The notes beneath the pieces are model-generated. The model was not told the DNA's origin. It saw nothing but the letters and a program-made list of their open reading frames with translations, and made no database searches. Source: a bacterium (lineage in GTDB: Bacteria > Patescibacteriota > Gracilibacteria > UBA1369 > GCA-2718715). From it: a DNA stretch of 36,467 nucleotides. Of this stretch, positions 16,529 through 23,432 are shown one piece after another. The position numbers and the translations under genes are program-made. The DNA lies in assembly GCA_002718715.1 (NCBI GenBank), contig PBFJ01000034.1:1-36467 (forward strand). Direction: 5' to 3'. Position 1 is the first letter of the stretch, and each line of letters opens with the position of its first letter.

Positions 16529-17887
16529 ATGTTTTCAGACGAAGCTTCGGTTAAAGTTAAAGCTGGTAAGGGAGGGGATGGACTAGTTTCATTCAGACGA
16601 GAGAAATTTGAGCCTTGGGGAGGACCTGATGGTGGAAATGGTGGTAGTGGTGGAAATATCTTTTTTGAAGTTGATTTAAATTTAAATACACTTTCTGATT
16701 ATCTTTCAACTAAACATTTTGAATCTTCAAATGGTGCTGGTGGTGGTAAGAAAAATTGTGCAGGTAAAGCCGGTGATGACCTAATATTAAAAGTTCCGTT
16801 GGGGACTAAAATTATTGATTCTTTAACTAAGGATTTGATCTTTGATTTAAATGAACCTAAGACTCGAGTTATGGTTGCAAAAGGAGGTAAAGGTGGATTT
16901 GGTAATGCTCATTTTAAAACTTCTACTAGACAAGCACCAAAATTTGCTGAATTAGGGGAGGAAGGTCAAGAGCTTGAAGTTGACTTAGAATTACAGTTAG
17001 TTGCGGATTGTGCAATCATTGGAATTCCATCCGCGGGGAAATCTACTTTAATTTCTGTAATATCAAATGCTAAGCCTAAAATTGCTGATTATCCTTTTAC
17101 AACTTTGATTCCTAATTTGGGTGTTGTAAAGTTATCTGAATTTGATAAAAACCAAGATGGGAGTTTTGTGGTTGCCGATATTCCTGGTTTGATAGAAGGT
17201 GCATCTGGAGGAAAAGGTTTAGGGATACAGTTTTTAAGACATGTGCAAAGAGCACCTATTTTAATTCATTTAGTCGATATTTTAGATGATAATTTTATTG
17301 AGAATTATTCAGTTATTAATAATGAATTAGAGAAATTTTCAGCTGAGCTTGCTGATCGACCACAATTTTTAGTGTTTAATAAAATTGATGCAATTGATGA
17401 AGAGGAGTTAAATTTTAAATTGGATGAATTTTTTGATAAGTTTCCAAAGTTAAAGGATAAATACTACTGTATTTCAGCTGTAACTCATAAAAATTTAAAT
17501 TCTTTAGTTTTTGATTTATATGACTTCATTGTTTCTCACAGATCTAAGATTATACAAGAGATTGAAATAAACGATGTTGAAGCTGAGGTAACTACGTATA
17601 CCCCTCATCTGAAAAATCCAAAAGCCTTTACTGTTGAAAAGGTAGGAGAAAAGGAACATGTTGATCAATTTATGGATAATGAATATTTAGCTTCTATTTT
17701 TGAGATTAAGTGTCCACGTTTGGAACAAATTTCAAATATGACCGATTATGCTAATCGACAGGCTTTAGCAAGAGTTTATGATGTTATTGGTAAGCTTGGA
17801 ATTAATAAAGATCTGAGGAAAGCTGGTATTAAAGTAGGAGATATTATTTTAATTGATTCAAAAGAGTTAATATATAGAGGAGAGTAA
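16529..17887 (+). CDS. obgE: Obg-family GTPase ObgE/CgtA
   Basis: A ribosome-associated GTPase involved in 50S assembly and growth control. I start it at MFSDEASVKVKAGKGGDG (16529, 452 aa); the track's extra 50 residues lie in the neighbour's promoter region and antisense to its coding sequence. N-terminal Obg glycine-rich fold (1-160: 'GGDGLVSFRREKFEPWGGPD', 'GGKGGFGNAHFKTS'), then the G domain: 'GIPSAGKST' (G1), 'DYPFTTL' (G2), 'DIPGLIEGASGGKGLG' (G3), 'NKID' (G4), 'SAVTH' (G5). About 110 residues follow, ending 'LGINKDLRKAGIKVGDIILI', like the OCT domain. pth follows after 9 bp, so they form an operon. No Shine-Dalgarno. Confidence 0.96.
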   Translation: MFSDEASVKVKAGKGGDGLVSFRREKFEPWGGPDGGNGGSGGNIFFEVDLNLNTLSDYLSTKHFESSNGAGGGKKNCAGKAGDDLILKVPLGTKIIDSLTKDLIFDLNEPKTRVMVAKGGKGGFGNAHFKTSTRQAPKFAELGEEGQELEVDLELQLVADCAIIGIPSAGKSTLISVISNAKPKIADYPFTTLIPNLGVVKLSEFDKNQDGSFVVADIPGLIEGASGGKGLGIQFLRHVQRAPILIHLVDILDDNFIENYSVINNELEKFSAELADRPQFLVFNKIDAIDEEELNFKLDEFFDKFPKLKDKYYCISAVTHKNLNSLVFDLYDFIVSHRSKIIQEIEINDVEAEVTTYTPHLKNPKAFTVEKVGEKEHVDQFMDNEYLASIFEIKCPRLEQISNMTDYANRQALARVYDVIGKLGINKDLRKAGIKVGDIILIDSKELIYRGE

Positions 17888-17896
17888 TTTAAATTT

Positions 17897-18433
17897 ATGA
17901 AACTTATTTTTGGACTTGGAAATGTTGGTGATAAATATTTAAAAACGAGACATAATATAGGCTTTCTATATTTAGATTTTTTAAAACAAGGTTTTAATTT
18001 TTCTGATTTTTCATTAAAGAAGAATCTTAAATCTTATATTAGTGAAGGTTTTATTGATGGAGAAAAAGTTGTTTTGGTAAAACCAACCACTTATATGAAT
18101 TTATCTGGAGATTGTGTTTTGCTTTTAATGAATTATTTTAAGGTTGATTTAAAAGATATCTTAATTGTATTTGATGATATAGATTTATCTTTTGAAGATA
18201 TTCGTTTTAGATCTAAAGGTTCTGCGGGAACTCATAATGGTATGCGAGATATTATTTTTAAACTTAAAGAACATGATTTTTCTCGTTTAAAACTTGGTAT
18301 TGAAATAGAGGATAGAGTGTCTAAGTTAAGTGATTTTGTGCTTAGTGATTTCCATAAATCTGAACTGGATAAGCTTTTTGATATCTTTAAAAGAGCTCAA
18401 GAACTTATGAATGAGAAGTTTTTTAAAAAATAA
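17897..18433 (+). CDS. pth: Peptidyl-tRNA hydrolase
   Basis: Frees tRNA from peptidyl-tRNAs that drop off the ribosome. 178 aa, slightly shorter than the common 185-195. Signature residues: 'FGLGNVGDKY' with N9, 'KTRHNIGF' with the catalytic His19, 'VKPTTYMNLSG', 'IVFDDIDLSF' with the activating Asp, 'GSAGTHNGMRDI' and 'RLKLGIE'. It follows obgE after a 9-bp gap. The GGAGAG at the end of obgE lies about 13-18 nt before the ATG, and is the nearest thing to a Shine-Dalgarno in the window, though rather far away. Confidence 0.96.
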   Translation: MKLIFGLGNVGDKYLKTRHNIGFLYLDFLKQGFNFSDFSLKKNLKSYISEGFIDGEKVVLVKPTTYMNLSGDCVLLLMNYFKVDLKDILIVFDDIDLSFEDIRFRSKGSAGTHNGMRDIIFKLKEHDFSRLKLGIEIEDRVSKLSDFVLSDFHKSELDKLFDIFKRAQELMNEKFFKK

Positions 18434-18452
18434 CTTGCATTTTTAGTTTATT

Positions 18453-18481
18453 TTGACTAGAATTTGATGGAAATTTATTAA
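18453..18481 (+). promoter_or_regulatory. rplU promoter with a near-leaderless start
   Basis: TTGACT (18453-18458), a 17-nt spacer and TATTAA (18476-18481). Transcription predicted near 18488 leaves only about 4 nt before the ATG at 18492. Confidence 0.55.
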
Positions 18482-18491
18482 ATTGTAAAAC

Positions 18492-18806
18492 ATGTATTTC
18501 GTAGTAGAATTTGCTGGACACCAATACAAAGTTAAAAAAGGTGATGTATTGACTGTTAATAACCAAAACGTTGAAGAATCTAAAACTATTAAATGTGATA
18601 AAGTTTTAGCTAAGTTTTCTGAAGATGGTAAAACTGTTGAGTTAGGAGCTCCTTATGTTGAAGGATCTGAAGTTACTTTCAAAGTAGTATCAAACCAAAA
18701 AGGTAAAAAGGTTAGAGTTTTTAAAATGAAGCCTAAAAAAAGATACCGAATCAATAGTGGTGCTAGACAGCATGAAACAACTTTAGAGGTTACAGCTTGT
18801 AAATAA
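18492..18806 (+). CDS. rplU: Large ribosomal subunit protein bL21
   Basis: A 23S rRNA-binding protein of the 50S subunit. 104 aa, the normal size, with the family pattern: 'FVVEF..HQYKVKKGDVLTV' at the start, 'VLAKFSEDGKTVELGAPYVEGSEVTFKVV' in the middle and the basic loop 'VRVFKMKPKKRYRINSGARQHETTLEV' at the end. It has its own promoter and is closed by a strong terminator, so it is a single-gene unit. rpmA (bL27), which usually follows rplU, is not here; the next gene is a HAD hydrolase. Confidence 0.97.
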   Translation: MYFVVEFAGHQYKVKKGDVLTVNNQNVEESKTIKCDKVLAKFSEDGKTVELGAPYVEGSEVTFKVVSNQKGKKVRVFKMKPKKRYRINSGARQHETTLEVTACK

Positions 18807-18814
18807 AAAAAACT

Positions 18815-18838
18815 ACCCACTTTCTGGTGGGTTTTTTT
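18815..18838 (+). terminator. rplU terminator
   Basis: ACCCAC (18815-18820) / TTTCTG / GTGGGT (18827-18832) followed by seven Ts. A-run upstream; a textbook rho-independent terminator 8 bp after the stop. Confidence 0.92.
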
Positions 18839-18849
18839 AATTTTTAAAA

Positions 18850-19575
18850 ATGGATATTTTAAAAAATATAGAAATTTTAAAATTTAATGGTATCAAAGCC
18901 ATTATTTTTGATTTTGATAATACTATTAGTTCAACAAATAAAAGTTTGTTTGAGGTTTTATCTAAACTTTTTCTTAAGGAATTTAATGTAGTTTTGTGTA
19001 GAGAAGATGTTATGAAAATTTTAAGAATGAATTCGGCTTTAGTTGAAATGTTTGAGAGTATCTTAAATTTGAAATCTAATTTACAAATTAAAATTTCTGC
19101 TGTTGATTTATATGCTTTGTTTAAAACAAAGTATTCAGATTATCAATATTATACAGAATTTGCTTTTTTAGAATGGTTTAAAGTTTTAATTCAAAATAAA
19201 ATTAAAATTGCTATAGTTTCTAACAGAAAATTTGGATTGCGTGATAGATTGCGTCAGTTAGGTTTTAAGAATGATGATTTTATAGCTGTTATATCAAGAC
19301 AGGATGGTTTTGCTGCAAAGCCAGAGCCGGCTATGTTTATGCATGTTTATGATAAACTTTCAAAAGAAGGAATTAAAGCTAATCAAATTATTAGTGTCGG
19401 TGATCATGTAACAGATTTTAAGATTTCGGAGTATATGGGTTTCCATTTTTTTGCGTACTGTAAATATACTTCTTTTAAAGATGAATTTGAAGATAGTGGT
19501 TTGCTTCCTGCTTACATATTTGAAAATTGGAATAACTTTAATAAGGTCTTAGAAGAAAAGTTTAAACAATTGTAA
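18850..19575 (+). CDS. HAD-superfamily hydrolase
   Basis: 241-aa soluble phosphatase-like protein. Motif I 'IIFDFDNTI' (nucleophile D21, acid D23), a helical cap (about 30-110), motif II 'VSNRKF', motif III Lys in 'AAKPEPAMF' and motif IV 'VGDHVTDF'. These support a Mg-dependent phosphohydrolase; the phosphoglycolate/pyrophosphatase-like branch is likeliest, but the substrate cannot be read from the sequence. It starts 12 bp after the rplU terminator and converges on the rluD-like gene with a 14-bp overlap. No terminator is visible between the two. Confidence 0.88.
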   Translation: MDILKNIEILKFNGIKAIIFDFDNTISSTNKSLFEVLSKLFLKEFNVVLCREDVMKILRMNSALVEMFESILNLKSNLQIKISAVDLYALFKTKYSDYQYYTEFAFLEWFKVLIQNKIKIAIVSNRKFGLRDRLRQLGFKNDDFIAVISRQDGFAAKPEPAMFMHVYDKLSKEGIKANQIISVGDHVTDFKISEYMGFHFFAYCKYTSFKDEFEDSGLLPAYIFENWNNFNKVLEEKFKQL

Positions 19576-20482
19576 GTTTATCTAGTATTTTTTGTAATTC
19601 TTCGGGGAGTTCAGTTTGGATTAGGTGATGTTCGTTTTTAAAGTCAAATTCTAAACTAGCAGCATGTAAAAACTGTCTTTTTAATCCTATTTTTTTAAAA
19701 TCTTGATTTGTTTTTTGGTTGCCATATTTTTGATCCGCAACTATTGGGTGATCGATTGCTTGCATATGAACTCTGATTTGGTGTGTTCTACCAGTTTCGA
19801 TGTTTACTTTTAATAAACTGTAATAAGTGTCTAAATATTTATAATTTTGAAGAATTTCAAAGTGGGTTACGGCTGGTTTTGCGTCAAAGTGACTTGATAT
19901 TGTCATTTTAGTTCTTTCTTCGTGATGTCTTTTAATAGGTGAATTAATCGTACCTTTTTGTGTTTTAGGAACGTTTTGAACCAGACATAAATAAGTTTTA
20001 GTGATTTTTTTATCTGAAAATAGACTTGATAGTTCTACATGTGCTTTATCGTTTTTTGCAATTAAAACTATTCCACTTGTGTCTTTATCTAGTCTGTGAA
20101 CTACGCCTGGTCTAATTGGAGCTCCAATTGTAGATAATTTAATTTTGTTTCCGATTAAAAGATCAACCAATGTTCTGTCTTGATTTAGGTTTATGTCGTT
20201 ATGAACCGATAAATTAGCAGGTTTGTTAATAGCTAAAAATTCATCGTTTTCATAGGCTATGTTAATTTTACCTTGAATGCCTTTCTGAGTTTTTACTTCT
20301 GGAAATTCAATTGTAATTTCATCATTTAAAGAAAGTTGATACTTTTTTGTAACTTTTTGATTGTTTACTAAAATAAAACCATCTTTTATTAAATTTTGAA
20401 TTTGGTTTCTTGATTTTTCTAAGTTTTGAGTCAGATATTGATCGATTCTTTGGTTAAAATCGTTTTGATAAATAATTTTCAT
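19562..20482 (-). CDS. RluD/RluC-family 23S rRNA pseudouridine synthase
   Basis: Isomerises uridine to pseudouridine in rRNA. 306 aa: an N-terminal S4 RNA-binding domain (about 10-65, 'RIDQYLTQNLEKSRNQIQNL'), then the catalytic domain with 'IAYENDEFLAINKPANLSVH' and the active-site signature 'VHRLDKDTSGIVLIAKN' carrying the catalytic Asp, and 'ETGRTHQIRVHMQAIDHPIV'. Family membership is firm. RluD versus RluC or another target site cannot be separated here, so no symbol is given. The 3' end overlaps the convergent HAD gene by 14 bp. Confidence 0.95.
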   Translation of the reverse strand: MKIIYQNDFNQRIDQYLTQNLEKSRNQIQNLIKDGFILVNNQKVTKKYQLSLNDEITIEFPEVKTQKGIQGKINIAYENDEFLAINKPANLSVHNDINLNQDRTLVDLLIGNKIKLSTIGAPIRPGVVHRLDKDTSGIVLIAKNDKAHVELSSLFSDKKITKTYLCLVQNVPKTQKGTINSPIKRHHEERTKMTISSHFDAKPAVTHFEILQNYKYLDTYYSLLKVNIETGRTHQIRVHMQAIDHPIVADQKYGNQKTNQDFKKIGLKRQFLHAASLEFDFKNEHHLIQTELPEELQKILDKLTIV

Positions 20483-20488
20483 GTTTGT

Positions 20489-20516
20489 ATATTATTCTTT
20501 TTGTCAAATAATGCAA
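20489..20516 (-). promoter_or_regulatory. Possible promoter of the pseudouridine synthase gene
   Basis: On the minus strand TTGCAT (20516-20511), 16-nt spacer, TAATAT (20494-20489), six bases before the ATG. If real, the transcript would start at or next to the A of the start codon. A TTGACA inside the spacer is badly spaced for any -10. Confidence 0.35.
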
Positions 20517-20576
20517 ATTTTTATTTACTTTTATGATTTAACTTAAATGCAAATACTGTTTATATCTTTTTAAGAT

Positions 20577-20604
20577 TTGACATTTTTAGCTTAGTGCTTA
20601 TTAT
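20577..20604 (+). promoter_or_regulatory. Promoter of the first lipoprotein gene
   Basis: TTGACA (20577-20582), 16-nt spacer, TATTAT (20599-20604). Start predicted near 20611, giving a leader of about 21 nt. The same hexamers recur before the next unit. Confidence 0.65.
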
Positions 20605-20631
20605 GCATTTGAAATTTTCTAATAAAAAAAT

Positions 20632-21786
20632 ATGTTTTTAAAAAATATAAAGTCTTATTTGGTTCCTTTTGTAATGGCTTCTGTAAGTTATGTAGTCGGG
20701 TGTGAGGAATCTAATAAAGCAACCCTTGATTTGATTGAACAGTCTAATATGGACTATAATTCAGTTTTAAATGAAGTTGATTTTGATCAGGGATCTGATG
20801 CTGATGATTCTGTTGTAAATGATATGACTCAATCAAATGTATATTATTGTGGAGATAATAATGTTGAAACTACAGTTAGATCTAAGATTATTGAATTAAC
20901 TGAATTTTTGAATTTAGAATATACACGAGTTGATGTTGATCACCCCCGAGATAGAAACTTTAAATCAAGTTTAAGAGGTAGGGAATTTTATGTTACCTAT
21001 ACTCCTACATCTCTTGAAGGATTACATAGTGAAAATGGCACTGGTTTACTTAATGATTATGTTTTATCTTTTAGTTATGCTAATGAATTGAGTAGTTTTT
21101 TGCGTATAGGTTACAATGATGGAAAAGCTTTCTCTGTTTTATATAAATTTGATGATGGGGATATTTCTTTTAGTGTAGATCCTAATGATCTTTCGATTTA
21201 TAATTTTACCGTTCCAGCATGTGGTGTTTTTGATCAGTTTTATGATTTTTATATCAATTTAAATAATCAAATTGGATTTAATTTAATATCGGAACAAGAT
21301 GTTTTAGAGTCTGATCAAATTATATCTAGTTGCTTGATTAATTCTGTTGATAAGAATTTAAAGGAGTATGTCTATGATGTTCAAGAAATTGAAGAAGTAA
21401 TTTTAAGATCTAATGAAATTGTTTACTCTGAGTACTTCGATAAAGAGTTAGCTTTCAAAGATGGATTTACTTATTATAAATATTTTTCAGGTAGAGGTAA
21501 TACAATTCTTTATAGAGTATGTCCTTTGATTACTGTTGGAGTTGATGGTGTTTATAATTGTAATTTATATGAACTCAATGTTAGTTCTATAAGTAAGAAT
21601 GATTATAAAATAACACTAACAGATTCTAATACTGGTAATTATCATTATCGTAAGCCGATTATATTTTTAAATTTAGATTTGAATGCAAATGTTGCAAATA
21701 TGGATTATTTAAATTTATTTGTACCTTTTCATTGTGAAGATGATTTATTAAGTTTGAATAGATTATTGCTATCTAGGGAAAATTAA
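20632..21786 (+). CDS. Predicted lipoprotein, paralogue of the gene at 26158
   Basis: No known family recognised. 384 aa. An N-terminal signal sequence with a Lys-containing n-region and hydrophobic core ends in a lipobox, VVGC (Cys24), so it is probably a secreted, lipid-anchored protein. A Ser/Asp-rich linker (about 25-75) precedes the folded part. Six further cysteines are shared with the paralogue: 'YYCGDN', 'VPACG', 'SCLINS', 'RVCP', 'YNC' and 'FHCEDD'. Even numbers of extracytoplasmic Cys suggest disulfides. It has its own promoter and no visible terminator. The neighbours (two large cytosolic-looking unknowns and the paralogue) suggest a four-gene cassette of unknown function. Confidence 0.85.
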   Translation: MFLKNIKSYLVPFVMASVSYVVGCEESNKATLDLIEQSNMDYNSVLNEVDFDQGSDADDSVVNDMTQSNVYYCGDNNVETTVRSKIIELTEFLNLEYTRVDVDHPRDRNFKSSLRGREFYVTYTPTSLEGLHSENGTGLLNDYVLSFSYANELSSFLRIGYNDGKAFSVLYKFDDGDISFSVDPNDLSIYNFTVPACGVFDQFYDFYINLNNQIGFNLISEQDVLESDQIISSCLINSVDKNLKEYVYDVQEIEEVILRSNEIVYSEYFDKELAFKDGFTYYKYFSGRGNTILYRVCPLITVGVDGVYNCNLYELNVSSISKNDYKITLTDSNTGNYHYRKPIIFLNLDLNANVANMDYLNLFVPFHCEDDLLSLNRLLLSREN

Positions 21787-21822
21787 TTTAGTGAATATTT
21801 TTTTTGGGTATTTTTTGCTTGT

Positions 21823-21850
21823 TTGACAAAATATTTTGATTATGTATTAT
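21823..21850 (+). promoter_or_regulatory. Promoter of the two-gene unit of unknown proteins
   Basis: TTGACA (21823-21828), 16-nt spacer, TATTAT (21845-21850). Start predicted near 21857, about 16 nt upstream of the ATG at 21873. The track ATG at 21849 lies inside the -10 and so is probably not the start. Confidence 0.65.
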
Positions 21851-21872
21851 GCGCTTGATAATAATTATAAAT

Positions 21873-23432
21873 ATGTCAATAACAAAAGTAAATAAAAGTA
21901 TTTCTGTTTCAAGGCAGTCTGATTTATCTGTATCTGCTGAAATGAAAAATAAGCTTTATTTGAAATTATTAAAAAGTCTTAGTTCTGAGAGTTTAGAGTT
22001 GGATAGGATTTTTACTGAATTTAATTTAGGGTTAAGTGTATCTGATTTAAAAGATTTAGATTTTGAAAAATGTTCTGAAATAGTATCTGATCTTTCAAGT
22101 CATGACTTAGATGATATTACAGATAAGGTTTTGAGTGATTCGGTAATTGCTGTTTCATCTGTATTGATTTTAGCTCAATTTAAAGAGATTGATATTGAGC
22201 CTTTATTTGAGAATGTAGGTTTTTGTCCTATTATGTATTTATCTAATATTTTACAAGATTCAGTTTCGATTCCTCTTGGTTATCCTTCTTCGAATAAAAT
22301 ACTAAGGAATAAATTGTTAAGTGATATTCTTGAAGATGATGGTTGTTTATATGATTTCTTTTCTAAAATTGCAGTATTATATAAAATTAATGAAGACCTT
22401 GCTCTTTCTTTGATGAGAGAGGTTCTGCATGAGTATCAAGTTAGGTTTTCAAGTCAGACCTACCTTCGTTTTTATGATTATAAGGAAAGTATGTTTGCTT
22501 TTTTACCTGATTTAAAGCTTTTGATGACAGAAGCTGTAGAAGAAAACTTTTTTAAAGCTTATCCTAATCATTTTAATTCAGGGTGTTTAATTAATGTTGA
22601 TGCTGCTTTGATTGATTTTGATTTTCCTAAACCTGAACAGTTGCAAGATATTTTTTACAAGAATCATAGAGGTATGTACTCTCTTGAGTATTCATTTGAT
22701 GATAAATCTTTCTTTAGAATATATCATGGTTTAATTAGTGATATTGAAGATAGTGAGTTTCCTAAACAAGAATTTTCTTTTGAGGATAAATTGATTGATA
22801 TTGTTCAAGAGTCTTCTTTACTTTCTCAAATTATTTATGCCCCAGGTTCTGATTTTGATTTGTGTGTTGATTACAGAAAAGAAAGATTTTGCTTGTTATA
22901 TGATATATTGTTTGAATTGTTAGATAGGTCTTCTTTTTTATATAAACTTAAGAATAATAGTTCAGTATTTATTCCTCCGTATATAAGAAGTTATCATGGT
23001 TATATTCATGAATATTTGAGTGAGTTTAAGTCAAAATTAAATATTCTCCAGAATGCTATTAAGCCTCCAAAGCCTAAGGTTGTTGATGAAGACATTGATC
23101 TTAAACCTAAGACTGATCTTCTTGAGGTTTTAGATTCTTCGGGGGATGTAGATCTTAATCATGGTACCAATGATGAGATTGTTGTTCAACAAGTTGAAGA
23201 AGTTAATAATGAAGTTTCTCTTATGTTAAAGATTTCTCAAAGAGTCTTAAATGAAGTTCCTGTTTTTTTTGAAAAAACAAGCTTGAAATTTGTTCAGAAT
23301 AAATTGATTGAGAATTTTAAAGTTAGTCTATTTAATGATTTTTCAGTTGATAAAGACTCACAAACTTATGAGATTTTATCTGCTTATATTGATGATTTAG
23401 TAATTAAAATCAAAGAAGATGGGGTTAAATAG
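21873..23432 (+). CDS. Unknown 519-aa protein, first gene of an overlapping pair
   Basis: No family recognised. I start it at MSITKVNKS (21873) because the track ATG (21849) overlaps the -10 hexamer. It has no signal peptide and no clear transmembrane helix; it is Leu/Ser/Asp/Phe-rich and probably mostly helical. After a first part of about 385 residues, a Pro/Lys then Asp/Glu-rich linker ('NAIKPPKPKVVDEDIDLKPK', then a run ending near 'VEEVNNEV') separates a C-terminal helical domain of about 80 residues. Its stop overlaps the start of the next gene by 14 bp (ATGGGGTTAAATAG), implying coupled translation and probably a physical partnership. Confidence 0.8.
   Translation: MSITKVNKSISVSRQSDLSVSAEMKNKLYLKLLKSLSSESLELDRIFTEFNLGLSVSDLKDLDFEKCSEIVSDLSSHDLDDITDKVLSDSVIAVSSVLILAQFKEIDIEPLFENVGFCPIMYLSNILQDSVSIPLGYPSSNKILRNKLLSDILEDDGCLYDFFSKIAVLYKINEDLALSLMREVLHEYQVRFSSQTYLRFYDYKESMFAFLPDLKLLMTEAVEENFFKAYPNHFNSGCLINVDAALIDFDFPKPEQLQDIFYKNHRGMYSLEYSFDDKSFFRIYHGLISDIEDSEFPKQEFSFEDKLIDIVQESSLLSQIIYAPGSDFDLCVDYRKERFCLLYDILFELLDRSSFLYKLKNNSSVFIPPYIRSYHGYIHEYLSEFKSKLNILQNAIKPPKPKVVDEDIDLKPKTDLLEVLDSSGDVDLNHGTNDEIVVQQVEEVNNEVSLMLKISQRVLNEVPVFFEKTSLKFVQNKLIENFKVSLFNDFSVDKDSQTYEILSAYIDDLVIKIKEDGVK

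Noticed and set aside
20501-20506. TTGACA upstream of the pseudouridine synthase gene as its -35
   Set aside because: No -10 at 16-18 nt; the nearest TATA-like hexamer is only about 10 nt away.
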